Positions 32,132-42,330 of a DNA stretch of 64,000 nt are shown one piece after another. Source of the stretch: Sacculina carcini (lineage: Eukaryota > Arthropoda > Thecostraca > Sacculinidae). Numbering within the stretch: the stretch's first letter is position 1; every line of letters starts with the position of its first letter. The position numbers and the translations under genes were made by a program. The stretch is taken from contig OU696572.1 of NCBI GenBank assembly GCA_916048095.2, positions 6,885,954-6,949,953 on the forward strand, in the 5' to 3' direction. The notes beneath the pieces were generated by a model. It ran no database searches. It was given only the letters and a program-made list of their open reading frames with translations, and was not told the origin of the DNA.

Positions 32132-35001
32132 TGGCGCAATCGTCAGGCCTGCCAATTATTGACGTAACGATAGATGAGATGAAGGCGAAGGCATTGATTG
32201 ATACTGGTTGTTCAGCTGTGGTCGTAAAAACGAGCTTTGTAAAATATATTGACGGTGAATGTGTGATGCTCGTGTTTGATGGTAGACAAGTGCAGTGTAG
32301 AGGTGAAGCGTGGATAACAGTGGGAGTACAGAATGAGTATGTGAAAGTGAAGGCCATAGTGGTTGATGAGCTTGTTAGCAACATTGATATTGTGGTTGGA
32401 ATGGATTTGATCAATCATTTGGGTGGAGTGACTGTGAGTGAGAAATCTGTTCGATTCGGACAACAGTCATGTTGTGCAATGGAGATGAAGTGTGACAGCG
32501 TGCCAGTACCAAATGTGCGTGAGAAAAACAGTAGAAATGATGGTCCGCGAAATCTGAGCATCGAGGATCCAGATTTTCGCGCGTCGTTTGATGGTGAAAG
32601 GTGGGAAGTCGAATGGTTAACGAAGTTGCAGAATCCGGTACTAACAAAGAAAATTGGTTGTTACGAGAGGACACTTGATGATGCTGTGAGGGAAGAATTT
32701 GATGCCGAGGTGCGTATGTGGGTTGACGAGAAGATTTTGGTGCCTTGGACGGGTACGAAAAATGTGGGTGTATTGCCATTGCTAGCCGTCGTTCAACCTA
32801 CCAAGAACAAAGTTAGGCCAGTATTGGACTTCCGCGAGCTTAACTCTTTTTTGCACAGTCACACTGGAGATGATTTTATTGATGTATGCGGGGAAAAGTT
32901 AAGAGAATGGAGACGTATAGAAGGACCAGTATCGATCGTGGATTTTAAGGCTGCGTACCTCCAGGTTCACGTAGCAGAAAAATTGTGGAAACACCAATTA
33001 GTGAAATATGATGGAAATATATACTGTCTGACTAGAATGGGGTTTGGGCTGTGTTCTGCGCCTAAAGCCATGACCCGAATTGTGCGTACGGTCCTACAGC
33101 AAGCGTCAATGGTTGAAAAAGCAACGGATTCGTACATAGACGATATCGTTGTGCAAGAGTCGATAGTGTCAGGTGCAGCGGTAGTTGACCATCTAGCCAA
33201 GTATGGGCTGAAAGCCAAAGAACCGGTGCCGATTGAGCAAAGTGCTGTTCTTGGGTTGCAACTGCAAAAGAGCGAGCAGGGGCATTTGGTGTACCGCAGA
33301 GGGAACGTAGTACCTGCCGTACCGGACGATATGACGAAACGCCAATTGTTCTCACTTTGTGGCAAGTTGATCGGCCACTACCCCGTCGCCGGATGGCTGA
33401 GGCCCGCTTGCAGCTACCTCAAGCGTCATGCTGATTGTGTCCAGTGGGATGATGTTGTAGGGGATAACGTGTTGCGTTTGATAAAAGACATGGTTGAGAG
33501 GGTGACAGCGAATGACCCAGTGGGGGGAACATGGCATGTTCGAAAAACTAATGACGGTATTGTGTGGTGTGACGCCAGCATGCTTGCCATTGGTGCAGCG
33601 ATAGAAATTGACGGAAATATTGTCGAGGACGCATCGTGGCAGAGGAAGAAGGAAGATGTGCATCACATCAATGTTGCAGAATTAGAAGCTGTGTTGAAAG
33701 GAGTGAATCTGGCAGTGAAATGGAAGCTCGAGGAAATTGAGATTCGGACAGATTCCGCTACAGTAGCTGGATGGGTCGGTATACTGTTGACTAAAGAAAG
33801 AAGAGTTAAGACCAAGGGTGCAGCCGAAATCCTCGTGAAACGACGGTTAGGTATACTGAGTGACTTGATTTCGGAGCTGGGATTGAGAGTTAGTGTGACC
33901 AGTGTTTCAACGACAGCAAATAACGCGGATATACTAACTCGCGTTAAAAAGCAGTGGCTAGGATTGCCGGCGGTGCGGTCGAGAAATACGTTGCGCTGTC
34001 CTGAAGATAACTTGAATGTGTGTATGACATCTGTGAACGACGTGAGAGAAATGCACAACATGCATCACATGGGAGTTGACCGCACATTATTCTTGGCACG
34101 ACAGGTGGATCCCACTGTATCGCGAGAAGTTGTCCGGCGGGTTGTGCGAGGGTGTCAGCGATGCCAATCAATCGACCCAGCACCCGCGGTTCATACACCA
34201 GGCCATCTGAACCTAAGTGAGCCTTGGCGAAGATTGGCAATTGATGTGACACACTATCGTGGCCGTGAATATTTGTCTATGGTGGATTGTGGTCCTGGCA
34301 GGTTCGCAGTCTGGCGTGAACTTCGTAATGACACAGCTGAACAGGTTTGCAAGAATATTGATGAAGTGTTTCGTGAGAGAGGACCCGTATGTGAATTACT
34401 CATGGACAATAGCAGTGTGTTTCGGTCTCAACAAATGCAGCAGCTGATGAGACGGTGGAAAATCATGCCATTTTATCGCGCTGCATACCGCCCAAGCGGC
34501 AATGGTATCGTCGAGCGCCATCACCGCACCATAAAAGCGCTTGCTGAGAGAGCACAGGTACCACCAACAACGGCCGTGTTTTGGTACAATGTGTCACCCA
34601 GAGCTGGTGTGGAGCCCACGTCTATTCCTCATCGTAATGTGCATAACTATGAGTGGCGGCATCCATGCATAGAGACTACATCAGAGAGCAACCAAGAGAG
34701 ATGTTCGGTGGAAATCGGTGAAGAAGTATGGGTGAAGCCGGCGGACGGACGGTGCACTTCACAATGGAACAGGGGTACCGTGACTGGTGTTCATTCGCGG
34801 AATAATGTGTCGGTTGATGGCATTCCACGTCATGTTTTGGATATACGTCCTGTTGTTGTTGAGTCGATCGGCGAAACTGAAGACGAAGATCAAGGTGTCG
34901 GAGGTGAACAGGTTGACCATGAGCCGGGAAGTGGTCGACTTCCTCGTCGGTCCGGAAGAGAAAGGCGGGCTCCTGAGTGGATGAGCGACTACACGGCGTA
35001 G
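32068..35001 (+). CDS. pol: Family A pol, intact 977-codon protease-RT-RNase H-integrase
   Basis: Protease: LIDTGCSAVVV at residues 43-53, VVGMDLINHLGG near 115. RT: RPVLDFRELN near 250, IVDFKAAYLQVHV near 290, catalytic DSYIDDIVV near 355. RNase H: VWCDASMLAIGAA (about 499), NVAELEAVLKG (about 535), RTDSATVAGWV (about 561), NADILTRV (about 618), so all four acidic positions are present. Integrase: zinc region HNMHHMG to CQRCQ (about 662-700), LAIDVTHY, LLMDNSSVF and GNGIVERHHRT, then a C-terminal fold with EVWVKPADGRC. The first ATG is at 32,068 inside the gag overlap, so the true N-terminus depends on frameshifting. Confidence 0.92.
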   Translation: MQVGKLEWGGLCASSHSNEPIMAQSSGLPIIDVTIDEMKAKALIDTGCSAVVVKTSFVKYIDGECVMLVFDGRQVQCRGEAWITVGVQNEYVKVKAIVVDELVSNIDIVVGMDLINHLGGVTVSEKSVRFGQQSCCAMEMKCDSVPVPNVREKNSRNDGPRNLSIEDPDFRASFDGERWEVEWLTKLQNPVLTKKIGCYERTLDDAVREEFDAEVRMWVDEKILVPWTGTKNVGVLPLLAVVQPTKNKVRPVLDFRELNSFLHSHTGDDFIDVCGEKLREWRRIEGPVSIVDFKAAYLQVHVAEKLWKHQLVKYDGNIYCLTRMGFGLCSAPKAMTRIVRTVLQQASMVEKATDSYIDDIVVQESIVSGAAVVDHLAKYGLKAKEPVPIEQSAVLGLQLQKSEQGHLVYRRGNVVPAVPDDMTKRQLFSLCGKLIGHYPVAGWLRPACSYLKRHADCVQWDDVVGDNVLRLIKDMVERVTANDPVGGTWHVRKTNDGIVWCDASMLAIGAAIEIDGNIVEDASWQRKKEDVHHINVAELEAVLKGVNLAVKWKLEEIEIRTDSATVAGWVGILLTKERRVKTKGAAEILVKRRLGILSDLISELGLRVSVTSVSTTANNADILTRVKKQWLGLPAVRSRNTLRCPEDNLNVCMTSVNDVREMHNMHHMGVDRTLFLARQVDPTVSREVVRRVVRGCQRCQSIDPAPAVHTPGHLNLSEPWRRLAIDVTHYRGREYLSMVDCGPGRFAVWRELRNDTAEQVCKNIDEVFRERGPVCELLMDNSSVFRSQQMQQLMRRWKIMPFYRAAYRPSGNGIVERHHRTIKALAERAQVPPTTAVFWYNVSPRAGVEPTSIPHRNVHNYEWRHPCIETTSESNQERCSVEIGEEVWVKPADGRCTSQWNRGTVTGVHSRNNVSVDGIPRHVLDIRPVVVESIGETEDEDQGVGGEQVDHEPGSGRLPRRSGRERRAPEWMSDYTA

Positions 35002-35023
35002 TGATCTTTAGATCAAGGGGAGG
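35002..35023 (+). promoter_or_regulatory. Family A hairpin and polypurine tract
   Basis: TGATCTTTAGATCA (35,002-35,015) can fold into a 6-bp stem with a TT loop. It leads into AAGGGGAGG directly before the 3' LTR. The same arrangement is kept in copy 1. Confidence 0.7.
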
Positions 35024-35383
35024 TGTGGTTTTGCCGTGTAGACGCTTTGTTTATATGACTATTTGTGTTTATGTATAGAGTGATGAGGAGACACGTTGTT
35101 TGTGTATATTGTCGTTAGATGGCGTTACCAGTGTGTTAGCTGATTATATGTATGTGATCAATGGGCGGGACTTAGAGGTGCGAGGAGAAGTAATGGGGGG
35201 TGCGGTGGTGGAGTGTGTGGCGTGAGCGTGGAGCGGTTATTGTTGCGAGCGTGGAGCGCTTTGAGCTGTTGAATTGTGAGAATTTGCAGGTGAAGTTTTT
35301 ATTGTATTAATTGTTTGTTTTCTGTCTCATCGCATTGTTCAACCTCATTCGTATTCGGTCATCTAATACATCTTAAAACCACA
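35024..35383 (+). repeat. 3' LTR of family A copy 2
   Basis: 360 bp. It carries a 4-bp insertion relative to the 5' LTR, just after the GACACGTTG segment near its middle. Confidence 0.92.
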
Positions 35384-35405
35384 GACACACATATATATCA
35401 CCCAA

Positions 35406-36483
35406 TAAAACCACACCATCCATGCTTGGAGCTAATATGATGCATGCTTAATTGTGATTGGGCTTCAATGAAATTTAATCGGTGTATATTCCTGTGTAAT
35501 CGCAAGTGCGCATAATAGCTGTCAAATTGGCCATATGTCCTTTTGAATTTACACCGTCGTAACTTCCTTCAGATACACTTTGGAAAATTAAAAATTATAC
35601 CGCATTGTAGAAAAAAAATTTCCAGCACGACGGTATAATTTATTTTTATGTGTAACAAATAGCTACTGAGAAATAGTAGAAAAATGAATTATATTAGTCG
35701 CCCGGTTTACAAGTGTAATTTTGGATGTATTTGAGAATTTTGCAAATTTTACACGTTTTTTGTATCATTTGTGGGTATAAATTAAAACTTATCTTGTAGA
35801 ACACAAAAGTTTCTACACAATAGTATAATTTTTATAGCTGTAACTTTGCCGGTTTATGAGGAAAGACAGCGGAATATTGACCAAAATATTCACGTTTTTC
35901 AGTGCTAATTTTGCTTTTTTGACTTTGTCATTTTGACTTCACACCGCCGTAACTTTTTAAAATACACTCTAGAAAATTCAAATTTATTCCGTGCTGTAGA
36001 AAACGAAATTACCAGTATGATGGTATTATTTATTTAGATGTGTGATATTTAGTTGCTGAGAAATAGAGAAAAAAGTATAGAAAATCGGACGCGTGGAGTC
36101 TAAATAATATTTTGAATGTAGATTGAAATTTTGTCATTTTTACATAATTTAAATTGACTTTTGGATATGAATTAGAACTTATCTTGTAGAAAAATTTTTT
36201 TTCACACAGTGGTATAATATGTATAGCTGTACCATTGATGGTTTATAAGATGTAGATTGCAGAATATTGACTACAATTTTCGCATTTTTCAGGGTTCATT
36301 TTGTGTTTTCACCGCTCTAACTTTTTTTGGTTTTATTTTTAATATTTAAAATTTAACCTATCGTGTATACAAGAAAATTACCAACGTAATGGTATAAATT
36401 TTTAGCGGGTACACTAAGTGGATACCGATTAGCAGCTTACAGAATATGGAACAAGAAGGGTGGGACAGACACACACACATAGA
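35406..36483. repeat. Degenerate ~390-bp tandem repeats, about two and a half units
   Basis: Units start near 35,551 (ACACCGTCGTAACTT), 35,941 (ACACCGCCGTAACTT) and 36,309 (TCACCGCTCTAAC). Each contains GGAAAATT or GAAAATTC, a GGTATAAT/GGTATTATTTAT box and the segment CTTATCTTGTAGAA. Identity is moderate, so the array is old. AT content is high and there is no open frame. After it, 36,460-36,480 has a CAGACACACACACATAGACAGA stretch of a type often seen at transposon ends. Confidence 0.65.
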
Positions 36484-36620
36484 CAGATGATCTCTTATAT
36501 ATATATAGATATATCTAATCAATAATCAAAATCTATCTTATCTATCAATATCTATCTGTCCATTTATATGATCTAGCTTATCTATCTAACATCAATCAGT
36601 ATTAATATCTTATATTATCT
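36484..36620. repeat. TATC/GATA-type microsatellite
   Basis: Irregular repeats of TATCTA and related tetranucleotides. Confidence 0.8.
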
Positions 36621-36954
36621 TCGTAGGAGAAAAAAACACGATTGAGTACGGCACCGGACGGAGTCGGTCTTGTATGGTGTGATGATGGTGCGTCTGGTCA
36701 GTAGCTGATGGTGCGTCGCTCTCAGCGAGGCACAGTGGACTACGACGCAGACGAAGGCATGATTACTATCATTATTTATTATTGAACAAAACGAACAAAG
36801 TGACGCAGGAAGAGCGCAAGCGCTATAAACTGCATCGTGCAGCCCCTGTGCAGTTTGAACTTGGTGAATAAGAGAAAGAGAAAGAGAAAGAGAAAAAATA
36901 CACAAAGACAATATGACACACACACAATCATGACAGACCAATACATCACCCATC
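36621..36954. other. Unassigned DNA
   Basis: No feature recognised apart from a short GAGAAA repeat at 36,870-36,896. Confidence 0.4.
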
Positions 36955-36986
<32 letters not shown>

Positions 36987-36987
36987 C

Positions 36988-37024
<37 letters not shown>

Positions 37025-37123
37025 ATTGATATGATACATACAAAAATGACTAGATCAAAAGAAATTGCACAATATGCTGCACGAGAAGTGCAGAACAACA
37101 ATTTGACTAGATTATTTCGCAAG

Positions 37124-37179
<56 letters not shown>

Positions 37180-37200
37180 GCACACACACACACACACACC
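36955..37200. repeat. Two (CA)n tracts flanking about 105 bp
   Basis: CA tracts occupy about 36,955-37,022 and 37,125-37,199. Reading frames through them on both strands are pure low complexity and are not genes. Confidence 0.92.
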
Positions 37201-38640
37201 TACCTGGAACCTGGAAGGAGAGAAGATTTTAACAAGTGCTCAATATGGATTCAGAGCGTCAAGATCGTGTGTGTCTAGCCTGTTGGGATATTACAACAAT
37301 ATCATTGATGCGATTCAGGAGAGAGGACAATGGGTGGACAGCGTGTATCTAGATCTGTCGAAAGCTTTCCATAAAGTACCGCACAACAGACTGTTATGGA
37401 AGCTGGAGCATCACGGAGGTGTGAATGGAACATTACTCAACTGGATGAAGGACTATCTTATCGGAAGGAGGATGAGCACAACAGTGAGAGGAGTTGAATC
37501 ATTGAGTAGACATGTCAAGAGTGGAGTACCGCAAGGTTCGGTCTTAGGCCCGATAATGTTTATCGTGTATATCAACGATATGGTAGATATTATCGAGAGC
37601 GACATTCATCTGTTCGCTGATGACGCCAAAATGATGAAGATGGTAAAGGACCAAAACGACTGTATGGCATTACAGCAGGATCTGGATAGAGTGAAGGAGT
37701 GGGGAGAGAAATGGCAGATGCAATTCAATGAAAAAAATTTCACGTGATGAGACTTGGTACAGGTAACTTCAGACCTTCCACGATATACAGGCTGGGAAAC
37801 AAATCCTTGCAAGAAGTTCCAAGAGAAAGAGATCTCGGAATTATTGTGGAAACTGATATTTCTCCTCAAGGGCACATTAATGACATTTGCGGAAAAATTT
37901 ATGCTTTGATTGTTAGAATTAAACACACCTTCGAATTTCTGGATGAAAATATGATTAGAGAGCTGATAGTGTCAGTGATTAGACCCAAGTTGGAGTACGC
38001 CGTCGTGGTCTGGTCCCCCCATGAGGTGGGACACAAAAAGAAACTGGAAAGACTGCAAAGACTGGCGATGAAACTTGCTCCGAATCTGACGGACAGGACC
38101 TATGAGGAACGACTCCAAGCTCTGAACCTAACTAGTCTGGAGGACAGAAGAAAGCGGGGGGACTTGATAAACATATGTAAGTATATGAAAGAGATGGCTA
38201 CTGCACTAATTACAGGTTTTTATAAGCAGATGAAAGGAAGAGGACACAAGTATAAATTAAGGAAACCCCGTTGCAAAAAGGATATAAAGAAGTACAGCTT
38301 CCCATACAGAGCTATATGTAGTTGGAATAAACTACCTACGGATATTGTCGAGAGCGAAAAAATATCAGAGTTTAAAAGTAAAATTGATAGGTTGAGAGAC
38401 AGTTCAGCTCGAGCTTAAGCTCAAATCCTGTAGAACAACTCGGTGAGCACAACTCGGGGAGTACACACAGACACACACGCACACCAACATAAACGCACTC
38501 GCACAAACACACATACAAGATAGTCGCACACACACATACACACACATCACAAAACGATCCATAAATAAAATGAATAAATAAATACATAGGTCAATCTCAA
38601 AATGAATCTCAAATAAATGAATAAATAAAAAATTTAGGTG
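37200..38640 (+). mobile_element. 5'-truncated CR1/L2-like LINE
   Basis: RT motifs are in order: SAQYGFRASRSCVSSLL, VYLDLSKAFHKVPH, VKSGVPQGSVLGPIMF and the catalytic HLFADDAKM. The thumb and C-terminal part ends near RDSSARA (38,418). A shift in an A-run near 37,733-37,740 breaks the frame. The 5' half (ORF1, endonuclease, RT fingers) is absent and the break abuts the CA tract. The 3' end carries (AATAAATA)-rich tails at 38,565-38,630. Confidence 0.82.
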
Positions 38641-38652
38641 GAACTAAACTCG

Positions 38653-39660
38653 TCAATTTCTCAAAACTTTGTTGGCAGCACTTTTGAATGATCGGACTGT
38701 GCTGGCCCTGCACACACCCTCATCCAATCGATTCCACAACCGCACAGAGCTGGCAACGAAACAACGCTTAAACTGATTCGTTCTGCATTTTGGCTCTTGT
38801 AGGCAGAGCGAATGTGAATTTACTGCCAGTCGAGTGACCTTAGCAAAGTTTCGCTGATGAGTCACAGCACCGTGCAGAGGGTGTCTTTCGTTGGCCAATA
38901 TCTTGAATAGCATACAAGCGTTGGAGATGTCCCTACGATGACCAAGATTCCAGCATGCATCTCCACCACAGAGGAAGCTGGCAGAGGAGCCAACTCTGTC
39001 CATGAGCCAGAGATGCGAATCAGCAGTTGACGACCAAACAGGAGCACAGTACTCGAGAACAGGAAAAACGAAGCAGCGCAAGCACGGGGCAGATATCGAA
39101 CGATCATTGAGTACATGATATGCCTTTCGAAGAATTCCAAGTTTCTGAGAAGCGGAAACCACAGGGCGAGGAAGCTGTTTCTCAAAATTCAGCCTTGAAT
39201 CGAATCGAACTCCTAGGATATCGACTGCGTTACATTCTTCCACTGCGCAGTCATTAACCAACAAAGGATCGAACAATGGATTTAATGTGCGAGACCGAGA
39301 AGCACACAAAACTTCGACTTTTTTTAGTTAAGCTTCATATTCCCAGTGTCACACCATATGGATATTCTGCGCAGGTCTTCGTTCAGTGATCAACTCGCAT
39401 TGGGTAGCCGCTCTGGAGTGTCAACGGTAGCCACCATAGTTACATCATCCGCGTAAGCAAAAACAGGATGCGAAGTTAGGCTGACCAGATCTGATGTGTA
39501 GACACTGAACAAGAGAGCACCCAATACACTCCCTTGGGGAACACCCGAGTGAACATCATGTCATTCACTGTGTCTACCATCAACACATACTCTGTGCTTG
39601 CGACCTTGAAGGAATTGGGTCATCACTGATAGGACTCTTTCTCCGACCCTGAGAGACTTT
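38653..39660 (-). mobile_element. 5'-truncated LINE of jockey/CR1 type, minus strand
   Basis: The C-terminal piece at 38,653-39,340 has VDILGVRFDSRLNFE, LRCFVFPVLEYCAPVW and a final Trp/Leu-rich segment (SSVRLWNRLDEGV). Upstream pieces, in two other registers at 39,340-39,660, show a GVPQGS-like region, an AYADD catalytic box and LQGRKHRVCVDGRHSE. Several indels break it. Its 5' break joins a family A integrase fragment at about 39,661. Confidence 0.75.
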
Positions 39661-39661
39661 A

Positions 39662-40153
39662 GCAATGGCTGAGCGTTGTCAGACAACACCGAATGAGACA
39701 TTATTTTGGTATAATTTGGCTCCAAAAACATCAGCGGACGCGAACTCATCGCCTGCTAATAGATTGTACTGGTACAAGTGGAGGCATCCATCGGTTCCTG
39801 TAGAAGCGGCGGAAGCTTCAAAAAGTATGTGGCGCGTGGGTGACGATGTGTGGATAAAACCTCCGGGGGCGCGCTGTACAACGTATTATAATCGTGGACA
39901 AGTGACAAACGTAACATCAGAGAATAATGTGGATGTGGAGGGTGTGCCTCGTTACGTACTCGACATTCGGCGCCTGCGCGAAAAGTTTGAAGACGAAGGT
40001 CAAACAGAGTCAGAGACTGCCACAGAAGGTTCAGAGACTGCCGTAGAATACGGATACGGAGGTCGACAAGAAAACGGCGGCAGCCGAGATGGATGCAGGA
40101 TTATATACGTGACTAACTGGTTTCGTATGTTGATGTTTAATTACTTGTGTTAA
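39662..40153 (+). pseudogene. Family A integrase C-terminal fragment, copy 3
   Basis: AERCQTTPNETLFWYNLAPK, WRHPSVPV, DDVWIKPPGARC and VEGVPRYVLDIR align one to one with the integrase tail of copy 2 (AVFWYNVSPR, EVWVKPADGRC, DGIPRHVLDIR). Everything upstream is lost at the LINE junction. The acidic tail before the stop is longer than in copy 2. Confidence 0.82.
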
Positions 40154-40244
40154 AATGATTTTGATATCATGACGGCGTGTGGTGTATAAATGCGTTGGAA
40201 ATATGTATGTAGTGGGCTTTGGATGTGTGTGCGCGTATCTGTAT

Positions 40245-40275
<31 letters not shown>

Positions 40276-40331
40276 CGATCGCGATTGCTTGTGAGTGTAC
40301 ACATACTGACATGGTCTGTAGTGGAATCAAA

Positions 40332-40366
<35 letters not shown>

Positions 40367-40640
40367 TGTGCGCGGGGACGATTGCTTGTGAGTGTACATG
40401 TGTTGACATGGTGTGGAGTGGGAGCAGCAGGTATGTGGCGAACGGCTAGGGTGGTTGGTGTGAAGCGGTTGTGGAAAGAAGGTGTGTGATTGCTTGGTGA
40501 GTAGGAGTGTGGTTCTGGTTGTTGGGTTTTTGGTGTCTGTTGGTTGGTTCTGTGATTTGCTGCTAGCACATACATCTAATTATCATCATCATCATCATCT
40601 GACTCGTGCTGGACCATCGGTGCTCGTGCAATATATATGT
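40154..40640 (+). repeat. Probable 3' LTR of family A copy 3, with GT microsatellites
   Basis: A TGATTTTGATATCA hairpin-like segment at 40,156-40,169 precedes TGTGGTG at 40,176. This parallels the hairpin, purine tract and TGTGGT start of the other copies, though the purine tract is degraded. GT runs lie at about 40,249-40,276 and 40,336-40,370. The right edge is unknown. An ATC repeat lies at 40,581-40,600. Confidence 0.45.
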
Positions 40641-40911
40641 GAAACTTTTTTTACGGCATTTACTCGTTACACGTACACAACTTTTTCATTCAGTTTTAAG
40701 TAACTTATGAAAAAGTGACCTTTAGGTGGTGTAATATTTATAAAAAATGTATGTACAAATATACGAACGCAAACAATCACGCAACACTATCACACATACC
40801 ACAATCACAATCACACCGCACGATCACTATCTCACAGAGCTACCACGCAACGCTCTTACGCAAAGCTCAAACACAACGACCGTCCTCTACGCATATCAAA
40901 TTCGCTCTCCT

Positions 40912-40942
<31 letters not shown>

Positions 40943-41296
40943 GACACATACACACACACATGCACGCACATCTAGTGAACTAAACGAAGCGAGCGCGAAT
41001 CACACATACAGTAAACACTGTTAGCCATACTAAATGCGACAAGAGCACACGCGCATACATACACAAACACACACACACACACGCACACTTACTCACGCTA
41101 TCTCTCTCACAATACAAACACAATACACAACATAAAACCTCCGCCTGTTTCCAAATAAACAAATACAAACAACTAAAAAAAACAATGCGATGCAAGATCC
41201 TGACACAACATTTCACGACCAACGATGGCCCAGCTAAACGCACACAAAACTTAGTTAAGGCAACAACAGTACACATTACGCAACACCATACAAAAT
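40641..41296. other. CA-rich DNA, probably 3' noncoding part of family A copy 4
   Basis: CA tracts at 40,912-40,975 and 41,060-41,090. By position it should hold the 3' noncoding region and LTR of the minus-strand copy 4, but I could not fix an LTR edge. Confidence 0.35.
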
Positions 41297-42330
41297 CACG
41301 ACCTATTCTCGCAGCAATAACGAGCGGGTGTACGTTGCACCCGTTCACTCCGTCTCAACTGCGTCGTCACTGCTTGGGTCTCACCAGCTGGCGTTTCCTC
41401 TGAGCCGACTAACGGTACAGCTCCTGTCAACTCGTCAGTTCCAATGTCTCCGTCCCGTGATGACACTGGTGTAGATGCACGTGCTAGCTGGGCTGCATCT
41501 CCAACCAGTATCGGTGGTTCATCGGAATCATCGAGTGGAGGTTGATAACCGCGGTTGATGACCGCGTTGACGGATGTCTTTCACATGACGAGGCATTCCG
41601 TTCACATCAACAACACAATCAGACACAGTATCGGTGATGACATCAGGCTGCGACATGTCAGTACATATGGTTTCTTTCCTGCGAGTCCACACTAAAACAA
41701 CAACTCTGAGCTTGGACCCGCCACGCACGTTGCCGGTTAAATCGTTGTTGCTTTGTCGTTTGCAACGAAGACCGCGCGTGCTCACAAGTTCGCGGCACTT
41801 GTAGTTGTAAACACCGGCAAATGGAGCTGATGTCACCGCCTTATCATCGCGAGGAGTGATGTTGTACAAGTGCACAGTCTCCGCTACGGTACATTGCTGA
41901 CGTGCACAAAAATTTATTTGACAGAACGATGGTTCCGCTCAATGATGCCGTTTCCATGTGGCGAATATGCCGCAGGAAAACGAATTTGTATGATCCATTT
42001 AGCACACAGAGCCTGCAGTGATCTCCCACGGAGGATAGTGTCATTGTCGGCCAGTATCTCACTTGGAGCGCCACGTTCATAAAATACCTCCTCAAGATGG
42101 TGCACGACCGTTGCAGCGTTAGCCCAACGCAACGCTCTTCCAGATCGCAAAACGCGACGGACCACAGTCAATTATCGATAGATACGACGTATGTGAATGA
42201 TGGGTGATGTCGATCGCCAACCTGTACCACGCCTGTTCGACATCCAGTCTGCCACTACGCCACCTAGCCGGAGCAGGATCAACAGAGCTGCACACATTGC
42301 AGTGGGACACAACTTCCTGCACTTGTTTTC
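41297..42330 (-). pseudogene. Copy 4 integrase, fragmented
   Basis: Pieces in several registers give CNVCSSVDPAPA (zinc half), LAIDITHHSHTSYLSIIDCGPSRFAIW, ILADNDTILRG and GNGIIERNHRSVK, so the three catalytic acids are still readable. The C-terminal DVNGMPRHVKDIR and a terminal LRRSERVQRTPARY complete the match to family A. The stop is near 41,298. Confidence 0.75.

Larger units (their letters stand above)
31020..35383 (+). mobile_element. Family A LTR retrotransposon, copy 2, near-intact
   Basis: LTRs of 356 and 360 bp (31,020-31,375 and 35,024-35,383) start TGTGGTTTTGCC and end AAAACCACA. They differ by three substitutions and a 4-bp indel. GACAC is duplicated at 31,015-31,019 and 35,384-35,388. 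Gag starts only 15 bases after the 5' LTR. One TGA in gag is the sole obvious lesion. The pol ORF of 977 codons is uninterrupted. This copy is the reference for the three other family A relics in the window. Confidence 0.93.
26496..35400 (-). mobile_element. Near-complete Ty3-type retrotransposon F, split by family A copy 2
   Basis: The left LTR is 26,496-26,676. The right (5') LTR is 30,851-31,019 plus 35,389-35,400, because a family A element with GACAC duplication landed in it. CCCAA flanks the outer ends at 26,491-26,495 and 35,401-35,405. Without the insert F is about 4.5 kb. A purine tract (minus strand GAGGGGGAAGGG) adjoins the 3' LTR. A TGGCGACGAGGATGGGA primer-site-like sequence adjoins the 5' LTR. 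The LTRs differ at about two places. Confidence 0.92.

Noticed and set aside
36779-37197. Cys/Val-rich and His/Thr-rich frames through CA/GT tracts
   Set aside because: Pure dinucleotide repeat translation with no other content.
41185-41403. Plus-strand frames antisense to the copy 4 integrase tail
   Set aside because: They are shadows of the minus-strand retrotransposon reading frame and have no motifs.
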